A stretch of 56,321 bases of DNA, taken from NCBI GenBank assembly GCA_009380095.1, contig WHSL01000011.1, forward strand, positions 1 through 56,321, in the 5' to 3' direction. Positions 16,437 to 25,512 of this stretch are shown one piece after another. Source of the DNA: Streptosporangiales bacterium (GTDB lineage: Bacteria; Actinomycetota; Actinomycetes; Streptosporangiales; Streptosporangiaceae). The position numbers and the translations under genes were made by a program. Numbering within the stretch: position 1 is the first letter of the stretch; every line of letters begins with the position of its first letter. Below the pieces are notes generated by a model. That model was given only the letters and a program-made list of their open reading frames with translations. It was not told the origin of the DNA and searched no databases.

Positions 16437-16637
16437 GTGCCCCCCTGTCGGCAATCCTCCGGAGAAACCTTCTCCTGGTTGGACGGCGGCCGCCCCCGTT
16501 TCGATGACACGTCAGCAGGGAAATCCGCAACCCGTACGAGGGTACCGGGCTCCGGTGACAGTCATCTCGAACACGGTTTCGGGTGGATCGGGGAGTCGTT
16601 ACCCGTTCCGCGCCCCGTACGCGCCACAATGCTGAGC

Positions 16638-19163
16638 ATGGCCCGTACGACGACACCACCCCCTCCCCCCGAGGACTTCGCCGAGAACATCGTCGACATC
16701 GACGTCTCCGAGGAGATGCGCGGCAGCTTCCTCGAGTACGCGTACTCGGTGATCTACCAGCGCGCCCTGCCGGACGCGCGGGACGGCCTCAAGCCGGTGC
16801 ACCGCCGTATCCTCTACCAGATGAACGAGATGGGCCTGCGCCCCGACCGCGGGCACGTCAAGTGCGCGCGGGTCGTCGGCGAGGTCATGGGCAAGCTGCA
16901 CCCGCACGGCGACGGCGCGATCTACGACGCCATGGTGCGGATGGCCCAGTCGTTCGCGATGCGGCTCCCGTTGATCGACGGGCACGGCAACTTCGGCTCG
17001 CTGGGCGGCGACGACGCCCCCGCTGCCATGCGGTACACCGAGGCCCGGCTGGCCCCCGCCGCGCTGGAGATGACCGGCTCCATCGACGAGGACACCGTCG
17101 AGTTCCGGCCCAACTACGACGGGCAGGAGCTGGAGCCCGAGGTCCTCCCCGCGGCGTTCCCGAACCTGCTGGTCAACGGCGCCACGGGTATCGCGGTCGG
17201 GATGGCCACCAACATGGCGCCGCACAACCTCGGCGAGGTCGTCGCCGCGGCGCGGCACCTGATCGCGCACCCCGACGCCACGCTCGACGACCTGATGCGC
17301 TTCGTGCCCGGCCCCGACCTGCCCACCGGCGGGCGCATCGTCGGCCTCGAGGGCATCCGCGAGGCGTACGAGTCGGGCCGCGGCACCTTCCGCACGCGGG
17401 CCAGCGTGAAGATCGAGAAGGTCACCCCCCGGCGCACCGGCCTCGTCGTCACCGAGCTGCCGTACAACGTGGGCCCGGAGCGGATCGCCACCCGCATCAA
17501 GGAGCTCGTGCAGGCCAAGAAGCTGCAGGGCATTGCGGACCTGAAGGACCTCACCGACCGCACCCAGGGCCTGCGGCTGGTGATCGAGCTGAAGAACGGC
17601 TTCAACCCGGAGGCGGTGCTCGCCGAGCTCTACCGGCTGACGCCGATGGAGGAGTCCTTCGGCATCAACAACGTCGCGCTCGTCGACGGCCAGCCGCGCA
17701 CGCTGGGCCTGCGCGAGCTGCTCCAGGTGTACGTGGACCACCGGCTCGAGGTCGTGCGCCGGCGCAGCGCGTACCGCCGGAGGAAGCGGTCGGAGCGGCT
17801 GCACCTGGTGGACGGCCTGCTCGTCGCGCTGCTCAACATCGACGAGGTCATCCAGGTCATCCGGGAGAGCGACGACGCGGCCGCCGCCAAGCAGCGGCTG
17901 ATGGCGATCTTCGACCTCTCGGAGATCCAGGCGACCTACATCCTGGACACGCCGCTGCGGCGCCTCACCAAGTACGACAAGCTCGACCTGGAGGGTGAGC
18001 GCGACAAGCTGCAGCGGGAGATCGCCGAGCTCACCGAGATCCTTGAGTCGGAGGAGCGGCTGCGCGAGGTCGTCTCGGCCGAGCTGGCCGCGCTGTCGGA
18101 CACGTACGCCGACGCCCGCCGCACCGTGCTGCTGGAGAGCTCCGGTGAGTCCCGCACCGCCGCGGTGCCGCTGGAGGAGCCGGACGACCCGTGCTACGCG
18201 CTGCTGTCCTCGACCGGCCTGCTGGCCCGCACCCCGGGTGCCACGCCGCCTCCGGCGGACGGGCCGCGGGCCAAGCACGACGTGATCGTCTCGGCCGTGG
18301 CGGCCACCGCGCGCGGCGAGATCGGGCTGGTCACCAACCGCGGCCGGCTGCTCCGGCAGACGGTTCTGGAGCTTCCCGCGCTGCCGCCGAGCGCGACGTC
18401 ACCGAGTCTCAAGGGCGGCGCGCCGCTGTCCGAGTTCGCCGAGCTCGAGCGCGGCGAACGGGTCGTGGCGCTGGCCACGCTGGAGACCGAGGGGCCGGGG
18501 CTGGCGCTCGGCACCCGTGACGGCGTGGTGAAGCGGGTGTCGCCCGACTACCCGCAGAACAAGGACGAGTTCGAGGTCATCGGGCTCAAGGACGACGACG
18601 AGGTGGTCGGGGCGGTTCAGCTCCGGTCGGAGGACGAGGAGCTCGTCTTCGTCACCACCGACGCGCAGCTGCTGCACTTCCCCGCCTCCGGCGTGCGGCC
18701 GCAGGGCAGGCCCGCGGGCGGCATGGCCGGCGTACGGCTCTCGGCCGGCGCGCGGGTGCTCTGGTTCGGCACCACCGATCTGGCGCGGGACAACGTCGTC
18801 GTGACCGTCGCCGGCTGCTCGACCGCGCTGCCCGGCACGGAGCTGGGCACCGCCAAGGTCGCCGACTTCGCGCTCTTCCCCGGGAAGGGGCGGGCCACCG
18901 GCGGCGTACGGTGCCACCGCCTACTCAAGGGGGAGGACGCGCTGCTGCTCGCCTGGGCCGGGCCGGCGCCGGCGCGCGCCGCCGACGCCAAGGGCACCCC
19001 CTCCGACCTGCCTCCCGCCGACGGCAAGCGGGACGGGTCGGGCGTACGCCTGGAGAAGCCTGTCGCCGTCGTCGGCGGCCCCGTCACCGGCCCGGCCGAC
19101 GCCGAGCCCGACCCTGCCCCGGCCGGCGACTCCCCGCCCGAACCTGAGTCCGCCGACGCCTAG
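16638..19163 (+). CDS. parC: DNA topoisomerase IV / gyrase-like subunit A (ParC)
   Basis: This is the DNA-cleaving subunit of a type IIA topoisomerase, 841 residues, closely like the second GyrA-type protein (ParC) of Streptomyces. It shows [36 protein letters not shown], and [10 protein letters not shown] with the active-site Tyr and its preceding Arg. A coiled-coil gate (about 430-480) and a C-terminal beta-pinwheel follow ([35 protein letters not shown]). The last ~50 residues are Pro/Glu/Asp-rich. Its partner is probably the parE gene 3.7 kb away on the other strand. There is no Shine-Dalgarno site, and CACAAT 7 nt before ATG 16629 or 13 nt before 16638 suggests possibly leaderless translation. 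The earlier frame opening overlaps the divergent PBP gene and is ignored. Confidence 0.93.
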   Translation: MARTTTPPPPPEDFAENIVDIDVSEEMRGSFLEYAYSVIYQRALPDARDGLKPVHRRILYQMNEMGLRPDRGHVKCARVVGEVMGKLHPHGDGAIYDAMVRMAQSFAMRLPLIDGHGNFGSLGGDDAPAAMRYTEARLAPAALEMTGSIDEDTVEFRPNYDGQELEPEVLPAAFPNLLVNGATGIAVGMATNMAPHNLGEVVAAARHLIAHPDATLDDLMRFVPGPDLPTGGRIVGLEGIREAYESGRGTFRTRASVKIEKVTPRRTGLVVTELPYNVGPERIATRIKELVQAKKLQGIADLKDLTDRTQGLRLVIELKNGFNPEAVLAELYRLTPMEESFGINNVALVDGQPRTLGLRELLQVYVDHRLEVVRRRSAYRRRKRSERLHLVDGLLVALLNIDEVIQVIRESDDAAAAKQRLMAIFDLSEIQATYILDTPLRRLTKYDKLDLEGERDKLQREIAELTEILESEERLREVVSAELAALSDTYADARRTVLLESSGESRTAAVPLEEPDDPCYALLSSTGLLARTPGATPPPADGPRAKHDVIVSAVAATARGEIGLVTNRGRLLRQTVLELPALPPSATSPSLKGGAPLSEFAELERGERVVALATLETEGPGLALGTRDGVVKRVSPDYPQNKDEFEVIGLKDDDEVVGAVQLRSEDEELVFVTTDAQLLHFPASGVRPQGRPAGGMAGVRLSAGARVLWFGTTDLARDNVVVTVAGCSTALPGTELGTAKVADFALFPGKGRATGGVRCHRLLKGEDALLLAWAGPAPARAADAKGTPSDLPPADGKRDGSGVRLEKPVAVVGGPVTGPADAEPDPAPAGDSPPEPESADA

Positions 19164-19190
19164 CAGGCCAAGACCAACAAATTGGGGGAA

Positions 19191-19199
19191 GGATTTTGT
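19191..19199. repeat. 9-bp target-site duplication, left copy
   Basis: GGATTTTGT directly precedes the 111-bp element and is repeated exactly at 19311-19319 on its other side. The uninterrupted copy of the outer repeat has a single related stretch at this place. Confidence 0.85.
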
Positions 19200-19310
19200 C
19201 AGGGCGATTACAAGGTCGCCCATCAATGATCGTTTGGGCTTCAGTGTCCGGTTTTCAAACCGGACATCGTTGCCCAGACGACGCAGACGTGCGACCTTGC
19301 AATCGCCCTG
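19200..19310. mobile_element. 111-bp MITE-like element with 20-bp terminal inverted repeats
   Basis: The ends CAGGGCGATTACAAGGTCGC (19200-19219) and GCGACCTTGCAATCGCCCTG (19291-19310) are inverted repeats matching at 19 of 20 positions. A second perfect inverted repeat with 9-bp arms and a 2-nt loop sits in the centre (19246-19265), so most of the element could fold into one long hairpin. It has no coding capacity and is flanked by 9-bp direct repeats. Size, ends and duplication fit a miniature inverted-repeat element mobilised by a transposase elsewhere. Families making 8-9-bp duplications include IS1, IS4 and IS256; I cannot assign it to one. Confidence 0.82.
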
Positions 19311-19319
19311 GGATTTTGT
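19311..19319. repeat. 9-bp target-site duplication, right copy
   Basis: GGATTTTGT directly follows the element and is identical to 19191-19199. Confidence 0.85.
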
Positions 19320-19377
19320 AGGCGCGACCTGGGGTTTCGCCCACAAATTCCTTCCCCCGATTTGAGGATCTTTGTGG

Positions 19378-20757
19378 TCAGCTCTTGGTGAGGTTGGTGG
19401 CGTCGATGTCGTCTTGGCGTTTGCCGATGATGAGGCGGTTGATGAGCCAGAGGAAGATGCCGATGAGGAGCAGGACGCCGGCGCGGATGTAGACGTCGGC
19501 CTCGCGGTCGGCCAGCGGGCTGGCCAGGATCAGGCTGAACAGGGCGCCGAGCACCGGCATCCAGGTGGGGGCCCGGAAGTGGCCGTGCTCGACCGTGTCC
19601 TTGCGCAGCACCAGCACCGCGACGTTCACGATGGTGAACACGATGAGCAGCAGGAATGCGGTCGTGTCACCGAGGCCCTCGATCTCCCCGGTGGAGATCA
19701 GCCCGATGGCCAGGATGGTGACGAAGACGATCCCGGCGACCGGCGTCTGCCGACGCGGGTCGACCTTGCTGAAGATCCTCGGCAGGATCCGCTCGTTGGC
19801 CATGCCGTACGTGAGCCGCGACGCCATCATCATGTTGATCAGCGCCGAGTTGGAGACGGCGAACAGCGCGATGGCGGCGAACAGCATCGGCGGGAACGCC
19901 ACCCCGCCGGCCTTGACCACCTCGAGCAGCGGCCCGCTGGAGCCCTCCAGCACCTTGTAGTCGACGAGCAGCGACGACACGACGCCGACGAGCACGTACA
20001 CGGTGCCGGTGATCGCCACGCCGAGGAAGATGGCGCGCGGGAAGTTCCGCGCCGGATCCTTGGTCTCCTCGGCCATGTTGACCGAGTCCTCGAAGCCGAC
20101 GAACGCAAAGAAGCCGAGCGCGGTGCTGCCCAGCAGCGCGAGCAGCAGGCCCTGCCCGTCACCGGCGTCGAACTCGGTGAGCCGGGCGGGCTCGCCGGCG
20201 CCGGTGAAGATGGCGTACGCGCCGATGCCGAGGATCACGAGCAGGCCGGTCAGCTCGATCGTGGTGAAGACGATGTTGGCCTTCACCGACTCGGAGACGC
20301 CGCGGTAGTTCAGCGCGGCCAGCGCCAGGATGAAGATGAGCGCCACCACGATCGTCGGCACGCTCGCGAACTCGGCGAAGTAGTCCCCGCCGAACGCGCG
20401 CGCCGCGGCGCTGGCCGAGGAGAGGCCGGAGCACATCACCAGGAAGGCCACGATGAACGTGAGGAACGGGACCTTGAAGGCCTTCTGCGTGTAGAGCGCG
20501 GCGCCGGCGGCGCGCGGGTACTTGCCGACGAGCTCCACGTACGACGCCGCGGTCAGCAACGCGACGACGAAGCCGATCAGGAACGGCGCCCACAGCGCGC
20601 CGCCCACCTTGCCCGCGACCTTGCCGGTGGTGGCGTAGATGCCGGTACCGAGAATGTCGCCGATCACGAACAACAGGAGCAGTTTCGGGCCGATCGCCCG
20701 CTTCAGCGGAGTCGACTCCGGCGCCGACTCCGTTGTTTCCTGGCCAGGCGCAGCCAC
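19378..20757 (-). CDS. APC-superfamily amino acid permease
   Basis: This integral membrane transporter has 459 residues and about 12 hydrophobic segments. The first span carries the APC signature GPKLLLLFVIGDILGTGIYATTG (substrate-binding unwound helix with G-x-G). Span 6 shows STALGFFAFVGFEDSVNMAEETKDPARNFPRAI, the motif shared by cationic amino acid/polyamine-type APC members. The chosen GTG at 20757 has GGGGAGG 4 nt upstream; an in-frame start at 20826 has none. It probably imports an amino acid by proton or substrate exchange; the specificity is not readable. Confidence 0.88.
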   Translation of the reverse strand: MAAPGQETTESAPESTPLKRAIGPKLLLLFVIGDILGTGIYATTGKVAGKVGGALWAPFLIGFVVALLTAASYVELVGKYPRAAGAALYTQKAFKVPFLTFIVAFLVMCSGLSSASAAARAFGGDYFAEFASVPTIVVALIFILALAALNYRGVSESVKANIVFTTIELTGLLVILGIGAYAIFTGAGEPARLTEFDAGDGQGLLLALLGSTALGFFAFVGFEDSVNMAEETKDPARNFPRAIFLGVAITGTVYVLVGVVSSLLVDYKVLEGSSGPLLEVVKAGGVAFPPMLFAAIALFAVSNSALINMMMASRLTYGMANERILPRIFSKVDPRRQTPVAGIVFVTILAIGLISTGEIEGLGDTTAFLLLIVFTIVNVAVLVLRKDTVEHGHFRAPTWMPVLGALFSLILASPLADREADVYIRAGVLLLIGIFLWLINRLIIGKRQDDIDATNLTKS

Positions 20758-20941
20758 GTTACCTCCCCGGATACCGATCAATACCGCGCGCATGGTGGCA
20801 CGCTGGGTGACCACCGGCAAGCCCACAGTCAGGCCTCGTTACCGGCTCTTGATAGGGCCGAGAGTAGAGCGTGCCGATCGGTGATCTTGCGCCCCCGTTA
20901 GTATCGGCCAGCCCTAGCTGCGCGAGATCGGATACGAGGCG

Positions 20942-21700
20942 ATGACCACGGCTGACGCGATCGACCGGCGCCTCGCACCCCTGCGGATCATGTGCGTCGG
21001 CGACTCGATGACCATCGGGGTTCCGGGCGACTATACCTGGCGCCACCGGCTCTTCCAGCACCTCCGGCGAACCGCCCCGCCGGTCGACTTCGTGGGGCCT
21101 GAGCAGGGACTATACGACCGCGACCGCAATGTCGTGGTGTCGCGCGGCTACCGCGACCCGCTCTTCCCCCGCGCCCACGCGGCCGGCTGGGGACGCGGCC
21201 TACGGCACCTGGCCGGAGAGATCGGCGAACACGTGGCCCGCCACCGCCCCACCCTGCTGCTCACCATGCTCGGCCTGATCGACCTGGGCTTCTACGCCCA
21301 CGTTCAGGAAACCGAGGAACACCTCCGGCGATTCATCACCGCCGCCCGTGCCGCCGACCCGGATATCGGCCTCGTCCTGGCCGAGGTGCCACCCGCCGTA
21401 CGCGCCCGCGACGACGCGTGGTTCGCCGCCGAGTGCGTGCAGTACAACGCGCGCCTGCGGGACTGCGCGGCGGAGCTGGGTACGGCCCGCTCTCCCCTGG
21501 TCACGGCCGCGCTCACGGACGCGTACGACATCGACGCCGACACCTACGACGGCACGCACCCCAACGAGAGCGGTGAGCACAAGATCGCCGCGATGTTCGC
21601 CGACGCGCTGTGCCACGGTTTGGGCATCGGGGCGCCGTACCCGGTCGTGCCCGAGATGCTGACCGTGGACGCCGACGGGATGCCGGTCCTGCCCGCGTAA
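20942..21700 (+). CDS. SGNH/GDSL-type hydrolase
   Basis: The 252-residue protein has the SGNH block I MCVGDSMTIG with the nucleophile Ser near residue 21, and the C-terminal catalytic pair in YDGTHPNESGEH (Asp and His near 203-206). Block III, usually GxND, reads MLGLIDLGF, so the oxyanion-hole Asn is not in its usual place. No signal peptide is seen, so it may act in the cytoplasm on an ester or acyl group. The ATG is preceded by GAGG. It is transcribed divergently from the permease gene. Confidence 0.8.
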   Translation: MTTADAIDRRLAPLRIMCVGDSMTIGVPGDYTWRHRLFQHLRRTAPPVDFVGPEQGLYDRDRNVVVSRGYRDPLFPRAHAAGWGRGLRHLAGEIGEHVARHRPTLLLTMLGLIDLGFYAHVQETEEHLRRFITAARAADPDIGLVLAEVPPAVRARDDAWFAAECVQYNARLRDCAAELGTARSPLVTAALTDAYDIDADTYDGTHPNESGEHKIAAMFADALCHGLGIGAPYPVVPEMLTVDADGMPVLPA

Positions 21701-21721
21701 CGGGCCCCCCGCGGCGGACGA

Positions 21722-22822
21722 CTACGGCGGGGACCAGTGGCCGGTGGCGAGCAGACGCTCGATCGCGGCGTAGTGCTTCTCCGGCTGCAGGCCCTGGGCG
21801 GCGAGCCAGTCGTCGTCGTAGTACGTGCCCGCGTAGCGCTCACCGCCGTCGCAGATGAGCGTGACGATGCTGCCCCGGCACCCCTCGGCGAGCATCCGCG
21901 CCACGAGGTGCCACACGCCCCAGAGATTGGTCCCGGTGGATCCCCCCGCGCGCAGCCCGGTGACGTCGTACAGGTGCCGCATCGCGGCCATGCTCGCCGC
22001 GTCGGGCACCGGGATCATCAGGTCGATCACCCCCGGCACGAAGCTGGGCTCGATCCGCGGCCGCCCGATGCCCTCGATCCGAGACGGCATACCGGTCGCG
22101 TAGTCACCGGCGCCGGTCGCCCAGCCCGGGAAGTACGCGGAGTTCTCCGGATCCACCACCGCGAGCTTGGTGGCGTGCCGGTGATAGCGGGTGTAGCGGC
22201 CGATGGTGGCGGAGGTTCCACCGGTGCCGGCGCCCACCACGATCCACTCCGGCGCGGGGAACCGCTCCATCGCCAACTGCTCGAAGATGGACTCGGCGAT
22301 GTTGTTGTTCCCCCGCCAGTCCGTCGCCCGCTCGGCGTACTTGAACTGGTCCATGTAGTGCCCGCCATTGTCCGCCGCAACCCGCTCGGCCGCTGCATAC
22401 ATCTCGATCGGGATGTCCACGTAGTGGCAGCGGCCGCCGTACCGCTCGATCAGCTCGATCTTCTGCGGGCTCGTCTTGCGCGGCACCACGGTGACGAAGT
22501 CGAGCCCGAGCAGGCGGGCGAAGTACGCCTCGGAGACGGCGGTGGAGCCGCTGCTCGCCTCGACGATCGTGGTGCCCTCGGTGATCCACCCGTTGACCAG
22601 CCCATACAGGAACAGGGATCGCGCGAGCCGGTGCTTCAGGCTGCCCGTCGGGTGCACCGACTCGTCCTTGAGGTAGAGGTCGATGCCCCATTCCTCCGGC
22701 AGCGGGAAGACGTGCAGGTGCGTGTCGGCGGACCGGTTCGCGTCCGCCTGCACCCGCCGGATGGCCTCGTCCACCCACTGCCGCGTGGCGGGACTACATC
22801 GGTCGATCGACTCGTCGGGCAT
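21722..22822 (-). CDS. cds1: PLP-dependent cysteine synthase-like enzyme (Cds1-type L-cysteine desulfhydrase)
   Basis: This 366-residue fold-type II PLP enzyme has [14 protein letters not shown] with the Schiff-base Lys near residue 63, [18 protein letters not shown] with the substrate loop, and [20 protein letters not shown], the phosphate-cradling GTGGT loop. It also has distinctive segments ([37 protein letters not shown]) that it shares, as far as I recall, with Mycobacterium tuberculosis Cds1 (Rv3684), a cysteine desulfhydrase making pyruvate, ammonia and sulfide. A cysteine synthase or cystathionine beta-synthase-like activity cannot be excluded. It lies just downstream of parE on the same strand, 22 nt away. 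Confidence 0.75.
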   Translation of the reverse strand: MPDESIDRCSPATRQWVDEAIRRVQADANRSADTHLHVFPLPEEWGIDLYLKDESVHPTGSLKHRLARSLFLYGLVNGWITEGTTIVEASSGSTAVSEAYFARLLGLDFVTVVPRKTSPQKIELIERYGGRCHYVDIPIEMYAAAERVAADNGGHYMDQFKYAERATDWRGNNNIAESIFEQLAMERFPAPEWIVVGAGTGGTSATIGRYTRYHRHATKLAVVDPENSAYFPGWATGAGDYATGMPSRIEGIGRPRIEPSFVPGVIDLMIPVPDAASMAAMRHLYDVTGLRAGGSTGTNLWGVWHLVARMLAEGCRGSIVTLICDGGERYAGTYYDDDWLAAQGLQPEKHYAAIERLLATGHWSPP

Positions 22823-22844
22823 ATCCCGAGGCTACAAGGACAAC

Positions 22845-24950
22845 TCAGGTGTCGATCTTCGAGGTGTCCAGCTCGCCCACGCCCTTGACGAGGAACTCGC
22901 GGCGCGGCGCCACCACGTTGCCCATCAGCAGCTCGAAGACCTTCGTGGCCTCCTCCAGATCCTCCACGCGGATGCGGCGGAGCATGCGGTGCCGGGGGTC
23001 CATCGTGGTCTCCGCCAGCTGGTCGGCGTCCATCTCACCGAGGCCCTTGTAGCGCTGCACCGGCTCCTTCCACCGCATGCCCTTGCGCTCCAGCTCGATC
23101 AGCCGCCGCCGCAGCTCACCGTCGGTGTAGGTGTAGATGTACTTCTCCTGGCCCTTCTTCGGGTTCGTGACCTCGACGCGGTGCAGCGGCGGCACCGCGG
23201 AGAAGACACGCCCCGCCTCGACCATGGGCCGCATGTACCGGTAGAAGAGCGTGAGCAGCAACGTGCGGATGTGCGCGCCATCGACGTCGGCGTCGGCCAT
23301 CAGGATGATCCGGCCGTAGCGGGCGGCCTCCAGGTCGAACGTGCGGCCCGAGCCGGCCCCCACGACCTGGATGATCGCGGCGCACTCGGCGTTCTTCAGC
23401 ACGTCGCCGACGGACGCCTTCTGCACGTTGAGGATCTTGCCCCGGATCGGCAGCAGCGCCTGGAACTCGGAGTTGCGCGCCAGCTTGGCGGTGCCGAGCG
23501 CGGAGTCGCCCTCGACGATGAACAGCTCGCTGCGGTCCACGTCGTCGCTGCGGCAGTCGACGAGCTTGGCGGGGAGCGCGGAGTTCTCCAGGGCGCTCTT
23601 GCGGCGCTGGGTCTCCCGGTGCTCGCGGGCGGCCACGCGGGTCTTGGCGGCACTCACGATCTTCTCCAGCACCGCGCGCGCCTGCTGCTTGGTGCCGCGC
23701 TTGGTGCTGGCGAGGAAGTGCCGCAGCTCCCGGCCGACGACCTGGGAGACGATCCGGGTCGCGGCGGAGGTGCCGAGGATCTCCTTCGTCTGGCCCTCGA
23801 ACTGCGGCTCGGGCACTCGGACCGTGACCACGGCCGTGAGGCCCTCGAGCACGTCCTCCTTGATGGCCGAGTCGGCGCCGTTCTTCACCAGCTTGGTGGC
23901 CTTGAGCTGGTCGTTGACCGTGCGCACCAGGGCGCGCTCGAAGCCGCTCACGTGCGTGCCGCCCTTGGGGGTGGCGATCACGTTGACGAACGAGCGGACC
24001 GTCGTGTCGTAGCCGGTGCCCCAGCGCATCGCCACGTCGACCTCGAGCTCCCGCTCCACCTCGGTGGGGGTCATGTGACCGGCCTCGTCGAGCACCGGGA
24101 CGGTCTCGGTGAAGTGGCCGGAGCCCTGGAACCGCACCACGTCGCTGACCGCGTCGTCGGATGCCAGGTAGGCGCAGAACTCGGCGATGCCGCCGTCGAA
24201 GCGGAACTCCTCCTCCACCACCTCGGGCTCGCCCTCGGCACCGGGGCGCTCGTCCCGCACGGCGATGGTCAGGCCGGAGACCAGGAAGGCCGTCTGCCGC
24301 GCCCGCTCCAGCAGCGCCTCCCGCGAGATCGTGGCGTCGCGCAGGAAGATCTGCAGGTCCGGCCAGAACCGGATGCGGGCGCCGGTGACCCGCTTGGCGA
24401 CCCGCTTGCCCTTGGTGAGGCCGGAGGCGGGCGTGAAGGCCGCTTCCGGCCCGGCGCCGGCGAAGGTGCCGGGCACGCCGCGGCGGAAGCTCATGGCGTG
24501 CGTGGCGCCGCCGCGGTCGACCTCCACGTCGAACCGCGCGGACAGCGCGTTGACCACCGAGGCGCCCACGCCGTGCAGGCCGCCGGAGGCGGTGTAGGAG
24601 CCGCCGCCGAACTTGCCGCCCGCGTGCAGCCGGGTCATCACCAGCTCCACGCCGGCCAGCCCGGACTTGGGCTCCACGTCGACCGGGATGCCGCGCCCGT
24701 TGTCCCGCACCTCGACGGAGCCGTCGGCGTGCAGCACCACCTCGATGCGCGAGCAGTGCCCGCCGAGCGCCTCGTCGACCGCGTTGTCCACGATCTCCCA
24801 GAGGCAGTGGGTGAGGCCGCGGCTGTCGGTGGACCCGACGTACATCCCCGGGCGCTTGCGCACGGCTTCGAGCCCCTCGAGCACCGAGAGGTGCCGTGCG
24901 GAGTAGTCGCCGGGGTCTTCGCCGGCCATCGCTGTCGTCAGGGCGGTCAC
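22845..24950 (-). CDS. parE: DNA topoisomerase IV / gyrase-like subunit B (ParE)
   Basis: This is the ATPase subunit of a type IIA topoisomerase, 701 residues. The GHKL ATPase shows EIVDNAVDEAL (motif I), DNGRGIPVD and GGKFGGGSYTASGGLHGVGASVVNAL. A transducer domain follows, then the TOPRIM motifs EGDSALG (about 465) and DADVDGAHIRTL, and QRYKGLGEMDADQL near the end. It is very like the second GyrB-type protein (ParE) of Streptomyces and is predicted to pair with the ParC encoded at 16638-19163 for chromosome decatenation. The GTG at 24950 has GGGAG about 9 nt upstream; an ATG at 24929 is an alternative. The further open frame to 25052 is outside the family alignment. Confidence 0.93.
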   Translation of the reverse strand: MTALTTAMAGEDPGDYSARHLSVLEGLEAVRKRPGMYVGSTDSRGLTHCLWEIVDNAVDEALGGHCSRIEVVLHADGSVEVRDNGRGIPVDVEPKSGLAGVELVMTRLHAGGKFGGGSYTASGGLHGVGASVVNALSARFDVEVDRGGATHAMSFRRGVPGTFAGAGPEAAFTPASGLTKGKRVAKRVTGARIRFWPDLQIFLRDATISREALLERARQTAFLVSGLTIAVRDERPGAEGEPEVVEEEFRFDGGIAEFCAYLASDDAVSDVVRFQGSGHFTETVPVLDEAGHMTPTEVERELEVDVAMRWGTGYDTTVRSFVNVIATPKGGTHVSGFERALVRTVNDQLKATKLVKNGADSAIKEDVLEGLTAVVTVRVPEPQFEGQTKEILGTSAATRIVSQVVGRELRHFLASTKRGTKQQARAVLEKIVSAAKTRVAAREHRETQRRKSALENSALPAKLVDCRSDDVDRSELFIVEGDSALGTAKLARNSEFQALLPIRGKILNVQKASVGDVLKNAECAAIIQVVGAGSGRTFDLEAARYGRIILMADADVDGAHIRTLLLTLFYRYMRPMVEAGRVFSAVPPLHRVEVTNPKKGQEKYIYTYTDGELRRRLIELERKGMRWKEPVQRYKGLGEMDADQLAETTMDPRHRMLRRIRVEDLEEATKVFELLMGNVVAPRREFLVKGVGELDTSKIDT

Positions 24951-25156
24951 GTCGTCGGGTCTCCCACTGGGGTGCAATTCCTGCTTCGTGCGGCAGGGTA
25001 GCCGCAACCGCCGACATTCCGATGGCCGCCACACCGTTGGATCCCGGATCATCCCGCTCCGTCCCTGTCCACCCCTGGCAAGGTGGCCCTGGTCACAGCG
25101 GCGGCCCGATTCCGCTCTGGGCGTACGCGGGCATGCTTTGGGAACGTCATGGTCGG

Positions 25157-25173
25157 GTTAGATGTTGTCTAAC
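25157..25173. promoter_or_regulatory. GTTAGA-N5-TCTAAC dyad upstream of the DUF7455 gene
   Basis: A perfect 6-bp inverted repeat (25157-25162 and 25168-25173) with a 5-nt spacer lies about 45 nt before the DUF7455 GTG, in the parE/DUF7455 divergent spacer. TTGGGA (25138-25143) followed by TTAGAT (25158-25163) is a possible though short-spaced promoter overlapping it. It is a candidate operator, unproven. Confidence 0.3.
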
Positions 25174-25217
25174 TACGTCGTCGAAAAGCGACACCGCCGA
25201 GACCCGAGGAAGGCGAA

Positions 25218-25448
25218 GTGACTGGAGCTCTTGCCCCTACCAAGCCGCTTACGGGCACCGACCGCTGTGACCGCTGCGGCGCGCAGGCTTACGTGCGCGT
25301 GCTGCTCTCCGCGGGTGGCGAGCTGCTGTTCTGCGCTCACCACATGCGGAAGTACGACGAGGCACTGCGCAAGGTGGCCGCTGAGATTCAAGACGAGTCG
25401 GACCGGCTGCACGAGACGCCTGCGACGGCCTCCGACGACGAACGGTAA
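25218..25448 (+). CDS. DUF7455 small zinc-ribbon-like protein
   Basis: This 76-residue protein resembles a small conserved actinomycete family: after a short variable start comes LTGTDRCDRCGAQAYVRVLL with a CxxC knuckle, then GGELLFCAHHMRKYDEALRKVA with CxHH, giving a plausible Cys/Cys/Cys/His zinc site, and a helical acidic tail. It starts at GTG behind GAGGAAGG. It is divergent from parE; in Streptomyces a very similar gene is also found near the topoisomerase/sigma factor genes. The function is unknown. Confidence 0.8.
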   Translation: MTGALAPTKPLTGTDRCDRCGAQAYVRVLLSAGGELLFCAHHMRKYDEALRKVAAEIQDESDRLHETPATASDDER

Positions 25449-25469
25449 AGCGCTGGGCACAACGCCCCG

Positions 25470-25502
25470 AAGCGGCGGTCACCGGCCAGGTGACCGCCGC
25501 TT
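25470..25502. terminator. bidirectional hairpin terminator
   Basis: A perfect 13-bp stem (25470-25482 with 25490-25502, 7-nt loop) lies between the converging DUF7455 gene and the GNAT gene stop codons (25448 and 25513). Confidence 0.75.
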
Positions 25503-25512
25503 CGCGCGTTGG

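Larger units (their letters stand above)
19177..19365. repeat. 69-bp palindromic repeat, copy 2, split by a 111-bp insertion
   Basis: The arms ACAAATTGGGGGAAGGA (19177-19193) and a near-perfect complement (19345-19364, one mismatch) are the same as in the copy at 3439-3507. Removing the insertion and one target duplication (120 nt) gives exactly 69 nt, and the inner 34 nt align without gaps to copy 1. It lies between the stop codons of parC (19163) and the converging permease gene (19378), so it probably acts, or acted, as a bidirectional terminator. Confidence 0.88.

Noticed and set aside
16368-16637. Upstream extension of parC to 16368
   Set aside because: It overlaps the divergent PBP gene and its promoter, and family similarity starts after 16638.
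23116-25032. 638-codon minus-strand frame overlapping parE in another frame
   Set aside because: It is an Arg/Gly/Ala-rich shadow of parE codons without any motif.
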